Made by a program: the position numbers and the translations under genes | Notes under the pieces: generated by a model | What the model was told of the DNA's origin: nothing | The model's database searches: none | What the model saw: only the letters and a program-made list of their open reading frames with translations | DNA from: Bacillota bacterium | GTDB taxonomy: Bacteria; Bacillota; UBA994 | DNA length: 27,909 nucleotides | Assembly (NCBI GenBank): GCA_018725535.1 | Contig: QLUS01000005.1 | Location: forward strand, 1-27,909 | Reading direction: 5' to 3' | In this document: piece by piece, positions 1-7,187 of the stretch | Position numbering within the stretch: the first letter of the stretch is position 1 | How the letters are laid out: every line of letters begins with the position of its first letter

Positions 1-143
1 GAGGGAACATGTCCCCAGTAATCCTCGCTCCCTTGGTGAACCGGAATCCCAAGTTCGGATGCTATTTCATACTTCATGTTGTCAAGCGCCTTATGAGCCT
101 CGGGCACTACCTTCCGCCCAATTTGCGCACTGCCTTTAGCCAC
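1..143 (-). CDS. alpha/beta-type small acid-soluble spore protein (partial, C-terminus beyond window)
   Basis: This encodes a DNA-coating protein of the dormant spore core. Such proteins bind and protect spore DNA and are degraded at germination by the GPR protease. Only the first 47 codons lie in the window. They hold the family core ALDNMKYEIASELGI, in which the E-I bond of YEIASE is the usual GPR cleavage position, then a YWGHVPS stretch leading to the second conserved block outside the window. I chose GTG at 143 because an AAGGGAG ribosome site lies about 7 bases upstream and the first residues (MAKGSAQIGRK) fit a family N-terminus. It is divergent from the hutP-like gene. The family call is firm; which paralog cannot be told. 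Confidence 0.85.
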   Translation of the reverse strand, partial: MAKGSAQIGRKVVPEAHKALDNMKYEIASELGIPVHQGSEDYWGHVP

Positions 144-204
144 GCTTATCAACTCCCTTCGCTCTTAGGTTTCCCCAAACGGCGCAGGAGATGTAGGCAA
201 CATT

Positions 205-708
205 TTGGGCAAACTTCTATTATTAGCTGTGGCAAAAGAAGCTATACCAAAAAGCACAAAGGGGGTAATCGCCATTTCTGCCATTAAGAGCATTGACGTC
301 GCACGCGCCGCGCTCGCTATTAGTTTGACGCAAAACAAGAGCGAAGAAACCAGCGCAAAAATGGGATTTCGACGTTCGGGCATCACCGCCACTGCTTTTT
401 CTATTTCTGGGGATTTTATCCCTTCGATTCAGCAGTGGGTCGCTTCAGCGCTGGAAATTGCAAAAACAGATGGTATTATCTGTGGCTCGTTTGCCGACTC
501 GGGAGCGGTCGTTGGTGCTACGCGCGAGGCTCTCGCACAGGTCATGCTTAAAGCCGTAGGGCTAAACATCGCTGGCAAAATCGGCATCGCCTACTGCAAC
601 GAGAACCTTGCAGTAGCAGTGTTAATTGGCATTGGCTTAATGGACTTAAACGACGTGGCCGTGGGGCTTGGACACCGCGCTGTGGAACGCGTCACTGAAC
701 ATTCCTAA
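205..708 (+). CDS. HutP-family protein
   Basis: This is a 167-residue protein of the HutP family. The best-known member, Bacillus subtilis HutP, is an L-histidine- and Mg-dependent RNA-binding antiterminator of the histidine-utilisation operon. Family features seen are an N-terminal helix (SIDVARAALAISL), the central GATREALAQVM segment, KIGIA, and the C-terminal VAVGLGHRAV. No hut genes are nearby, and the central segment reads SGAVVGAT where I recall B. subtilis HutP having metal-binding histidines, so ligand and target may differ. The start is uncertain: TTG at 205 is the first usable codon, but AGGAG at 186-190 is 14 bases away and GTG at 229 is an alternative. The last 17 bases overlap the convergent end of scfB. 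Confidence 0.75.
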   Translation: MGKLLLLAVAKEAIPKSTKGVIAISAIKSIDVARAALAISLTQNKSEETSAKMGFRRSGITATAFSISGDFIPSIQQWVASALEIAKTDGIICGSFADSGAVVGATREALAQVMLKAVGLNIAGKIGIAYCNENLAVAVLIGIGLMDLNDVAVGLGHRAVERVTEHS

Positions 709-2038
709 AGGCGCTTATACCAAGTGCAATTTCGATGCGCTTCTTCTGCAACTCGCAATGGAGCGCATCCGGCTGCAAAATAGTGCCGTTACTATGATAA
801 GCATGCGCGTGACACCCACCACTGCAAAAGAATTTTGCGAAGCAGCGCAGACACTCTGGTTTGCGATAGAGATTGGCCCTGCCAAATTCGCTAACCAAAC
901 TAGTAGCTGTAACACCCGTATAGACTGAACCCATGGCAAACTCCTGCTGGCCCACGAACTGGTGGCAGGGGTATAAGTCTCCCGCAGGAGTAACGGCCAA
1001 GTAATCGCAACCCGCCCCACAGCCGCTTACGCGCTTGCCAAAGCAAGGTCCGCCGTAGGTCGCCATGTTAAAGTGAAAAAAGTTGAAGGGGTCACCCTCG
1101 TCCTGTTTGGCAAGGTAAAAGTCTGCCAATCGCTCGTACTCCCTACAGAGAGCGGCGAGATGGTCCTGCGTAAGTGTGTAGGACTCTCCCGCCCCGCCTA
1201 CTACAGGCTCAATCGACAGCTCACGCAACCCTAAATTGTAGAGATGCATGACGTCGGTGGCAAAATCTAGGTTGTGCGCGGTGTAAGTGCCGCGCACATA
1301 GTAGTTTTCCCCATTGCGGCGCTTGACGAACTCACGCACCGCCTGACTCACCGCGCTGTAGCTCCCCGCTCCATCGGCTAAGGGGCGCATACGGTCATTG
1401 ACTGCTTCGCGCCCGTCAAGACTTAAGACTACCGCCATCTGCTTGTCGTTAAGGAATTCGATGACGGCATCGTCTAACAGAGTGGCATTGGTAGTCAATG
1501 TGAAGCGGATAACTTTGCCAAATTTCGCCGCTTGTTCTTCACCGTAGGCCACAATATCGCGCACTACAGGGAAATTGAGCAGCGGTTCGCCGCCAAAAAA
1601 GTCCACTTCGAGATGCCGCCGAGGCCCTGATGACCTGAGCAAGAAGTCAATCGCGGCTCGCCCGGTTGCAGTGTCCATAATCGTGCGCTCACAGCCAAAA
1701 TTGCCCGTACCCGCGAAACAGTAGCGACAGCGCAAGTTGCAGTCGTGGGCGACATGCAGACACAAAGCCTTAACCTGCCCCACACTTGCGTCAGTCGGGA
1801 CAGGTTCCGGCGGCATAATAGCATCAAGTAGACCTGCGGCAACTAACTCCTCGACCTCGGAGAGGGCCTCAGCTAGATCACATACAGAGTAACGAGCAGA
1901 CAGCACGGCAGTTATTTCCTCGGGGATCAGATGGTGCCACAGCTTAAGGACCTCGCCCGCCAAATCGTCTACCTCTAGCAGCGTGCCGGTGATTGGGTCG
2001 AGAGCTAAAGTCTTGCCGCTAAATTTAAAGACATGCAT
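692..2038 (-). CDS. scfB: SCIFF peptide maturase, radical SAM/SPASM thioether synthase
   Basis: This enzyme installs a Cys-to-Thr thioether crosslink in the SCIFF peptide encoded just upstream. The 448-residue protein has an N-terminal peptide-recognition region (about 1-90), a radical SAM domain with the CxxxCxxC cluster motif at Cys100, Cys104 and Cys107 (CNLRCRYC), the FFGGEP motif, and a C-terminal SPASM region rich in cysteine (CGAGCDY, then CLRCFAKFFCSGGCHAHAY) that binds auxiliary Fe-S clusters. It starts only 9 bases after the scfA stop and has no clear ribosome site, which suggests translational coupling. Length and motifs match the known ScfB/CteB family. The pair is nearly universal in Clostridia; the biological role of the mature peptide is not established. 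Confidence 0.95.
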   Translation of the reverse strand: MHVFKFSGKTLALDPITGTLLEVDDLAGEVLKLWHHLIPEEITAVLSARYSVCDLAEALSEVEELVAAGLLDAIMPPEPVPTDASVGQVKALCLHVAHDCNLRCRYCFAGTGNFGCERTIMDTATGRAAIDFLLRSSGPRRHLEVDFFGGEPLLNFPVVRDIVAYGEEQAAKFGKVIRFTLTTNATLLDDAVIEFLNDKQMAVVLSLDGREAVNDRMRPLADGAGSYSAVSQAVREFVKRRNGENYYVRGTYTAHNLDFATDVMHLYNLGLRELSIEPVVGGAGESYTLTQDHLAALCREYERLADFYLAKQDEGDPFNFFHFNMATYGGPCFGKRVSGCGAGCDYLAVTPAGDLYPCHQFVGQQEFAMGSVYTGVTATSLVSEFGRANLYRKPECLRCFAKFFCSGGCHAHAYHSNGTILQPDALHCELQKKRIEIALGISAFRNVQ

Positions 2039-2047
2039 TCTGTTGGA

Positions 2048-2191
2048 TTAGCGGTTCTGGCAAACCTGGTTACCGACTGTGCAAGAGGTCTTGCACGCGG
2101 ATTGACACGCAGTCTGACACTCCTTGCAGGCTTCTTTTTGTGCCGTAGACTTAATCGTCCCCCAAGCGATAACCTTGATGTGCTTGTTCAT
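2048..2191 (-). CDS. scfA: six-cysteine SCIFF ranthipeptide precursor
   Basis: This is the 47-residue ribosomally made precursor for scfB. It has the signature six cysteines at 22, 25, 29, 33, 37 and 44 and the near-invariant C-terminal half (CQSACKTSCTVGNQVC). By analogy with the characterised clostridial peptide, the crosslink should join Cys33 to Thr38; that pairing is inferred. ATG at 2191 is supported by a GAGGGGG ribosome site and by the normal family N-terminus (MNKHIKV). An in-frame extension to 2230 is possible but would place the start outside the usual family length. The gene is the first of a two-gene operon with scfB. Confidence 0.95.
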   Translation of the reverse strand: MNKHIKVIAWGTIKSTAQKEACKECQTACQSACKTSCTVGNQVCQNR

Positions 2192-2220
2192 AGTTTGGCC
2201 CCCTCTAGGAGTTTCATATG

Positions 2221-2229
2221 ATTGTACCA
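2221..2229 (-). promoter_or_regulatory. putative extended -10 promoter of scfAB
   Basis: Reading the minus strand, TGGTACAAT lies 30 bases upstream of the scfA start codon, matching a TGnTATAAT extended -10 element with one mismatch. No good -35 is present at the normal distance, which is common for extended -10 promoters. It is placed correctly for the scfA-scfB operon. Confidence 0.5.
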
Positions 2230-2321
2230 CGTTAAATTTTGTTTTGCATCGCGCTCTTGCGGAATAAACACAGCCCTGCTATCATATGTTTACTACGAGC
2301 ATATGTTTGGGGGAAGTGCAG

Positions 2322-2773
2322 ATGTCCAAGCAATACAACGAGCCCGTATTGGCCTACTGCGCGCAGGATAAGCTTCACGCTTTTATCTGGCGCGGTAGGC
2401 TTTATAAAGTACAGCAAGTCATCGGCACTTGGACAATCAACAGCGGACCCCATTGCCCACAACTTGCTTTCTCTACGCCAAGTATTTTGGCGAGTTAAAG
2501 ATAACCAACAGCCGCAACCTAGGCGCACTTCCGCATGGCACGAAAGTGCGCGCGGCAGGGATGATTGTCTCGCGACAAACCCCGCCTACGCGCAGTAACC
2601 AAACCGATGTCGCTGTGTTCGCGGCGGCCCAGGAAAAGTATGCGGGGCATGCGCTTACGTCCTCACTATTGCTTGTCGAGGGGATGCTGCGTAAAACCGG
2701 TGTGTGCGGAGTGAGCATAACTGCGGAGAAAGTGCTAGATCTGCGCGAGGTAGTCAAACACAGACTCCGCTGA
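2322..2773 (+). pseudogene. remnant of a DUF6504-like segment and a DnaE-type OB-fold segment
   Basis: Two overlapping reading frames carry conserved-looking pieces. The first (from ATG 2322, with a GGGGGAAG ribosome site) reads EPVLAYCAQDKLHAFIWRGR then LYKVQQVIGTW, which resembles the DUF6504 proteins found with ImuB-type translesion polymerases, and it stops at 2498. The second, in another frame and ending at 2773, reads LPHGTKVRAAGMIVSRQTPPT, later LLLVEGMLRK and SITAEKV. This resembles the C-terminal OB fold of DnaE/DnaE2 polymerases, with the central block missing (about 15 residues by my recollection of the family). I therefore read this as debris of an error-prone polymerase cassette. 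The family matches are by eye only. An expressed short fusion cannot be excluded. Confidence 0.5.
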
Positions 2774-2812
2774 CAGAGCCGTCCCCTGAAGCAAAAAGCT
2801 CCGTCCCTACTG
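2774..2812. repeat. paired CCGTCCC motifs (possible REP-like element)
   Basis: Two copies of a CCGTCCC(C)T motif lie about 20 bases apart, around a short AGCaaaaaGCT inverted repeat, at the boundary between the plus-strand pseudogene and the end of the minus-strand hypothetical gene. A third related motif (CCCGTCCCT) occurs at 17585-17593. The element overlaps the stop codon at 2807-2809. It may be a dispersed repeat or a weak terminator; there is no clean T-run. Confidence 0.3.
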
Positions 2813-3088
2813 CTTCGTCCAAGGGCGGCGGGCGCGGGGGGCGCCGAGGATTTCTGACCAGATGACGCCTAAACGCGCGGCTTCCCGATTGATAGCGACA
2901 ACAGGCACCGCAGACCTAGAGGTTAGCATCAAAGTCGGGGCTGAAGGCGATGTTGGCACGGACGAAAATTCAAGCTGATGCAGAGGCGTATTTGGGGAAG
3001 CCTCTACCTGCGGTGCGAGTACCGGCTGTACTCGCCTAGGCCGGGGCTGGCCATAGCCCCTAGGGAAGTATTCGGGTTTCATTCCCAT
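2807..3088 (-). CDS. hypothetical protein downstream of floA
   Basis: This is a 93-residue protein of unknown function. The N-terminal part is rich in proline and arginine and looks disordered. The C-terminal 25 residues (INREAARLGVIWSEILGAPR) look like a short amphipathic helix plus a basic tail, and similar IWSEILG-PR endings occur, as I recall, in small unnamed genes after floA in other Clostridia. The ATG at 3088 has a good AAGGAG site 9 bases upstream. It begins 24 bases after the floA stop, so it is probably the last gene of the nfeD-floA operon. No function is assigned. Confidence 0.55.
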   Translation of the reverse strand: MGMKPEYFPRGYGQPRPRRVQPVLAPQVEASPNTPLHQLEFSSVPTSPSAPTLMLTSRSAVPVVAINREAARLGVIWSEILGAPRARRPWTKQ

Positions 3089-3112
3089 TGCAGTACGCTC
3101 CTTACCGTTTCT

Positions 3113-4105
3113 TTAGCCTTTGGTCGGGTCGCCACTCTTTGGGCTCTCAGGTTTGCCGATGGCCTGGCGCATCTCGGTGTCTGACTTGATGTTTTGCATG
3201 TTGAGATAGTCCATCACTCCGAGTTTGCCTGCCCTGAGAGCATCGGCCACTGCGAGGGGTACTTCCGCTTCCGCTGCCACAACTTTGGCCCGCATTGCCT
3301 GCACTTCGGCCAGCATTTCTTGCTCTCGCGCTACAGCCATAGCGCGACGCTCTTCTGCCTTAGCCTGGGCAATGCGCTTGTCGGCTTCGGCTTGGTCGGT
3401 CTGTAATTGCGCACCAATGTTCTTGCCAATATCCACATCGGCTATATCTATGGAGAGAATCTCGTAGGCAGTGCCGGAATCAAGCCCCTTATTCAGCACG
3501 GTGCGCGAAATCATGTCCGGATTCTCTAACACTTGTTTGTGCGTTTCGGCAGAACCGATGGTGGTGACTATGCCTTCGCCGACACGGGCGATAATGGTCT
3601 CTTCGCCTGCTCCGCCCACTAAACGACTGAGGTTAGCCCGTAGCGTGACGCGGGCTTTGGCTTTGACTTCGATGCCGTTCTTAGCTACAGCAGTGACAAT
3701 AGGGGTCTCAATCACCTTAGGGGTGACGCTCATCTGCACAGCCTGCAGCACGTCGCGTCCGGCAAGGTCAATCGCCGCCGTGCGCTCAAAGCTGATATCA
3801 ATGCCAGCCCGCTGCGCTGCAATGAGCGCGTTAACGACACGGTCGACATTTCCACCTGCAAGAAAATGCGCTTCGAGTTTGTTGATATCAAGTCCCAAGC
3901 CGGCTTTATTCGACTTAATCAGGTTATTGACGATACGCGCGGGGGGAACGCGCCGCAGTCTCATGCCGATGAGGGTTACTATGCCAATGGGCACCCCAGC
4001 AGATAGAGCAGAAATCCACAAACCAAGCGGCACGAAGCTCAAGAAAATGGAGATACCGAAGAAGATTAGCGCAATGAGAAACAGGCTTCCAGGAATGAAC
4101 GGCAT
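3113..4105 (-). CDS. floA: flotillin-like protein FloA
   Basis: This bacterial flotillin scaffolds functional membrane microdomains and influences membrane fluidity and assembly of membrane complexes. The 330-residue protein has a hydrophobic N-terminal membrane segment (about 7-48), a basic turn (RLRRVPPARIV), a band-7/PHB region, and an alanine/glutamate-rich helical stretch at about 232-290 typical of flotillin oligomerisation. Length and the NLIKSNKAGL motif match the FloA/YqfA family. The ATG at 4105 has a near-perfect AAGGAGG site 8 bases upstream. It follows nfeD by 12 bases, the conserved nfeD-floA arrangement, so the two are very likely co-transcribed. Confidence 0.95.
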   Translation of the reverse strand: MPFIPGSLFLIALIFFGISIFLSFVPLGLWISALSAGVPIGIVTLIGMRLRRVPPARIVNNLIKSNKAGLGLDINKLEAHFLAGGNVDRVVNALIAAQRAGIDISFERTAAIDLAGRDVLQAVQMSVTPKVIETPIVTAVAKNGIEVKAKARVTLRANLSRLVGGAGEETIIARVGEGIVTTIGSAETHKQVLENPDMISRTVLNKGLDSGTAYEILSIDIADVDIGKNIGAQLQTDQAEADKRIAQAKAEERRAMAVAREQEMLAEVQAMRAKVVAAEAEVPLAVADALRAGKLGVMDYLNMQNIKSDTEMRQAIGKPESPKSGDPTKG

Positions 4106-4117
4106 TTTTTTACCTCC

Positions 4118-5443
4118 TTATTTATCTTTTGGGCGTACTACAATGCGAGTGCCTTCAGTTTTGACGACGACAACAGCTACCCCTTGTGCGATAAAAGCGC
4201 CGTCACTCACTACGTCCATGCGCTTGCCATCGATTTCGGCAATGCCAGCAGGGCGGAGGGTGGTGATGGCGATACCAACACTACCCACTAGGTTTGCTTC
4301 ATCGCTTGGGGCAATATACCCTCGGTCTTTGGTTTCGGAGTAGTTTAGTACGATTTGTGACCACACCGAGGAACGCCGGAAGAATCGTCTACCCAGCAGG
4401 AAAAGCACTACGGCCACACCTAGGCCCACAAGTACCATCCGCACCCCCTGCCCTGTATCCAGCGCTGACCACGCTACCGCCGTAAACACAGCTGCAGTTC
4501 CACTTAGGCCAATGATACCAAAACTCGGAATAAACGCTTCAATTACCAACAAGATTAAACCGGCAACAAATATCACGATAACCTCCCTTCCCGCAAGACC
4601 TGCGAAAATATGGCCCCCAAAGAACAGCGCGAAAGCAATGAGCCCTATGCCACCCGTCAACACAAATTCCCCCGTGGACATGGCAATAGCAAGGGCAGCC
4701 ATGCCAATCCCGAGTAGAAGCGTAGCGACCACGGGCTGAGTAAGGAAACGCGCTAAGAGCTCGGCTGGGGCTTTAGGCACAGCGCGCACTTCGGCAGAGG
4801 CAAAACCGAGCTCAGCTAAGAGGTCGTGCGTGGTGTCAAACACGCCGTCAATAAAACCTAGTTCATGCGCCTGCTGATAGGTCAGGGTCAACAAGGTGTC
4901 GGCTGCATCCACACCCGGAATAACGATGGACATGCGCACCATGGCGGCGGCAAGTTTGGGGTCCTTTCCCTGCCGCTCAGTTACTGACCGCATACGTGCT
5001 TCCCAAGCAGAGAGCGTTTTTTCATCAGCAGCCTGACCGTCCATCCGGCGTGGTTCGGCCGCGCCAATCACACTGCCGGGCGCCATGTACATCTGTCGCG
5101 CTGAGAGCGCTAGAAATGCCCCTGCCGACAAGGCGTTATAGCGCACATAAGCATAGACCGGCACATGCGAGTCATGGATGAGGTTACTGATTTTAAAAGC
5201 CGAAGACAACAACCCCCCCGGCGTGTCGACTTCGAGGATAATAGCTTGTGCGTCGGTGCCCTCCGCCTCGGCGAAGGCTCGCTGCAGATAGCGCAGCATA
5301 CTCGCATCAACGATACCGCGCACAGGAATGGTGAAGACTACTTCCGTTTGGGCTGCGGCCGGCAAGGGAAATACAAGCATATACGGGAGCAACAGCACGG
5401 CCAGAATACCTGCAACAAGCGCCTTAGTCGCCTTGACTTTCAT
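4118..5443 (-). CDS. NfeD-family membrane serine protease (ClpP-class)
   Basis: This is a membrane-bound NfeD-type protease, normally a partner of the flotillin encoded next. From ATG 5443 the protein has 441 residues: signal peptide (ending near PLPAAAQ), a ClpP/SppA-like protease domain with the nucleophile in NALSAGAF (Ser106) and a candidate general-base lysine in the DEKTLSAW segment, four or five membrane segments (about 230-365), and a C-terminal NfeD OB-fold domain ending in beta strands (ITTLRPAGIAEIDGKR). I prefer ATG 5443 over the longer frame to 5491 because GGGGGGTG lies about 7 bases upstream and the signal peptide then begins at once (MKVKATK). The long ClpP-bearing form fits the YqeZ type. 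Confidence 0.92.
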   Translation of the reverse strand: MKVKATKALVAGILAVLLLPYMLVFPLPAAAQTEVVFTIPVRGIVDASMLRYLQRAFAEAEGTDAQAIILEVDTPGGLLSSAFKISNLIHDSHVPVYAYVRYNALSAGAFLALSARQMYMAPGSVIGAAEPRRMDGQAADEKTLSAWEARMRSVTERQGKDPKLAAAMVRMSIVIPGVDAADTLLTLTYQQAHELGFIDGVFDTTHDLLAELGFASAEVRAVPKAPAELLARFLTQPVVATLLLGIGMAALAIAMSTGEFVLTGGIGLIAFALFFGGHIFAGLAGREVIVIFVAGLILLVIEAFIPSFGIIGLSGTAAVFTAVAWSALDTGQGVRMVLVGLGVAVVLFLLGRRFFRRSSVWSQIVLNYSETKDRGYIAPSDEANLVGSVGIAITTLRPAGIAEIDGKRMDVVSDGAFIAQGVAVVVVKTEGTRIVVRPKDK

Positions 5444-5469
5444 GAAGCACCCCCCAAGTGTCATATACC

Positions 5470-5475
5470 ATTGTA
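5470..5475 (-). promoter_or_regulatory. possible -10 element of the nfeD-floA operon
   Basis: On the minus strand TACAAT lies 26 bases before the nfeD ATG, preceded by an AT-rich stretch suited to a promoter. The hexamer at the best -35 distance (TTTAAT) is a poor match. It is the only plausible promoter between the upstream terminator (5549-5578) and nfeD. Confidence 0.35.
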
Positions 5476-5548
5476 CAGCAAATAGACTCAAAATTAAAGA
5501 GCAGCTTTAACTATATTACGAGACAGGTGTGCTTATGTTTCGCCGCGC

Positions 5549-5578
5549 AAAAAAACACCTGGGGGACTTCCCCCGGGG
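5549..5578 (-). terminator. rho-independent terminator after the TIGR04086-like gene
   Basis: On the minus strand the stop codon at 5579-5581 is followed immediately by a GC-rich hairpin with GGGGG/CCCCC core pairing around an AAGT loop, and then by seven consecutive T (the A-run at 5549-5555 of the plus strand). This closes the long housekeeping transcript before nfeD. Confidence 0.8.
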
Positions 5579-6015
5579 TTACTGCTTGCGTCGCAGTCTA
5601 GGTCGTGGCGCGAGCGAAGCCCCCACCGCGCCGCACAGAACCACGCCGGTTATGCGCCAGAGTGCGAGCAGAGCTATCGGTTCCTGCAGTACAAGTCTCC
5701 CAAAAAGTAGCACTAGTAGACCGTACAACAAACCAACCAACCCACCGTGGATGATAGCGCCACGGGGCACCCAGCGCGCAGCGGTAAACCCGCCCCACAA
5801 GACACTAAAGACACCAGTGATTGTGGCCGCGAGCGGCATCTGCTCATCGGTCAAGGCGGTATACGTCACTGCGGCGCTCACAACAGCAAAGAGCACCAAT
5901 GACAAGACAAAGGCGACAGTGCGCCTCTAAGAAGAGCCCGTAGTTCTAGTAACGGTTCGCCGGATGCAGCATCCTGGCCCGGCTTGCGGCGAGAAGAAGC
6001 GCGCGCCATAGGCAT
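5579..6015 (-). pseudogene. TIGR04086-like small membrane protein, single-base frameshift
   Basis: Most of a small polytopic membrane protein is in one frame (FVLSLVLFAVVSAAVTYTAL, then GVFSVLWGGFTAARWVPRGA, then hydrophobic stretches up to about 5620). This pattern fits the TIGR04086 family of clostridial membrane proteins near tgt. That frame has no proper start: the N-terminus (from ATG 6015 or 6009, MARASSRRKPGQ through LLRGAL) is in another frame, and restoring one base in the CTG-TC stretch near 5917 joins RGAL to VAFVLS. The AGGAAG site at about 6021-6026 supports the upstream start. The corrected protein would be about 144 residues. It may be truly broken or a sequencing indel. Confidence 0.6.
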
Positions 6016-6066
6016 ACCCCACTTCCTGAAGCTCTGGTGTACACTATGTCCTTCTCTTAGGAACTA

Positions 6067-7176
6067 TTACTGCAGGCGCGACAAAACCGCGCTCGCGAAG
6101 TCCCCGCTTCTATCTTCCCTAATCGCTTGGCGCATATCTGCCATTAAGCGCAGCAAGAAGCGCAAATTGTGAATCGAAATAAGGGTAAGTCCTAAGACCT
6201 CCTCCGCCTTAATCAGATGCCTTACGTAGGCACGGCTGAAGTGCTGACAGGTATAGCAGTCGCACCCGGCTTCGATGGGAGCAAAGTCCTCCGCATAAGT
6301 CGCGTTGCGCACCACTACTTTGCCGTTGGCGGTCAACGCAGTGCCGTTACGGGCGACACGCGTCGGCAGCACGCAGTCGAACATATCGATGCCGCGGAGC
6401 ACCCCCTCTACCAAACAATCTGCGCTGCCTACACCCATGAGGTAGCGGGGTTTGTCTTGAGGCATGAAAGGCACGGTGCTCTCTAGCATCTCGTACATCA
6501 AAGGCTTCCGCTCGCCCACGCTAAGTCCGCCAAGTGCGTACCCCGGAAAATCAAGCTCCGTCATCGCTTTAACGCTTTCCGCGCGCAAGTCCCTATACAT
6601 GCCGCCTTGGATAATGCCAAAGAGAGCTTGCTCGCTCGGCTTAGCATGCGCTTTCACACAGCGCGCGGCCCAGCGTATAGTGCGCTCTAGCGAAGTTTTA
6701 GCGTAGCTGTAGTCAGCGGGATAGGGCGTGCATTCGTCAAAACACATAATAATGTCTGCCCCTAGGGCGTTCTGTACATGCGTCGCCAGTTCGGGACTCA
6801 AAAACTGCCTAGAGCCATCGAGGTGCGACCTAAACTCGACGCCCTCCTCCGTAATCTTACGCAAGTCGTTAAGCGAGAAAACCTGAAATCCGCCGCTGTC
6901 GGTTAGGATGCTGCCCGACCACTGCATAAAGTGGTGCAGTCCCCCCGCTTTCTCCACCACAACGTGTCCCGGCCTTAAGTAGAGGTGGTAGGTGTTGCTT
7001 AAGATTATTTCTGCCCCTACCACCTGTAGCTGCGCGGGAGTCAGTGTTTTCACGGTTGCCTGAGTGCCTACCGGCATAAAAATAGGGGTGCTGAAACTCC
7101 CATGGGGCGTAGTAAGCACGCCGAGCCGCGCCCCTGTCTGTCGGCAGGTTTTCTCCAGTTGAAACTTAATGGCCAA
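6067..7176 (-). CDS. tgt: queuine tRNA-guanine transglycosylase
   Basis: This enzyme exchanges guanine-34 for preQ1 in the anticodon of tRNAs with GUN anticodons. From TTG 7176 the protein has 369 residues. It has the catalytic nucleophile in the FDCVLPTR region (Asp264), the second active-site aspartate in DSGGFQ (Asp93), the GGLSVGE loop, and the zinc site Cys305, Cys307, Cys310 and His336. The longer start (GTG 7185) would touch its own AGGAG site; TTG 7176 sits 7 bases after it and gives the family-typical MAIKFQLEKT. The AGGAG overlaps the queA stop, so translation is probably coupled to queA. Confidence 0.95.
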   Translation of the reverse strand: MAIKFQLEKTCRQTGARLGVLTTPHGSFSTPIFMPVGTQATVKTLTPAQLQVVGAEIILSNTYHLYLRPGHVVVEKAGGLHHFMQWSGSILTDSGGFQVFSLNDLRKITEEGVEFRSHLDGSRQFLSPELATHVQNALGADIIMCFDECTPYPADYSYAKTSLERTIRWAARCVKAHAKPSEQALFGIIQGGMYRDLRAESVKAMTELDFPGYALGGLSVGERKPLMYEMLESTVPFMPQDKPRYLMGVGSADCLVEGVLRGIDMFDCVLPTRVARNGTALTANGKVVVRNATYAEDFAPIEAGCDCYTCQHFSRAYVRHLIKAEEVLGLTLISIHNLRFLLRLMADMRQAIREDRSGDFASAVLSRLQ

Positions 7177-7187
7177 AGACTTCACTC

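Noticed and set aside
9..287. 92-residue plus-strand open frame at the window start
   Set aside because: It lies antisense to the SASP gene, whose sequence is unmistakable, and resembles no family.
3471..4343. 290-residue plus-strand open frame
   Set aside because: Antisense to the ends of floA and nfeD, both intact; composition (Ala, Thr, Ser, Arg, Met) is typical of a shadow frame in GC-rich DNA.
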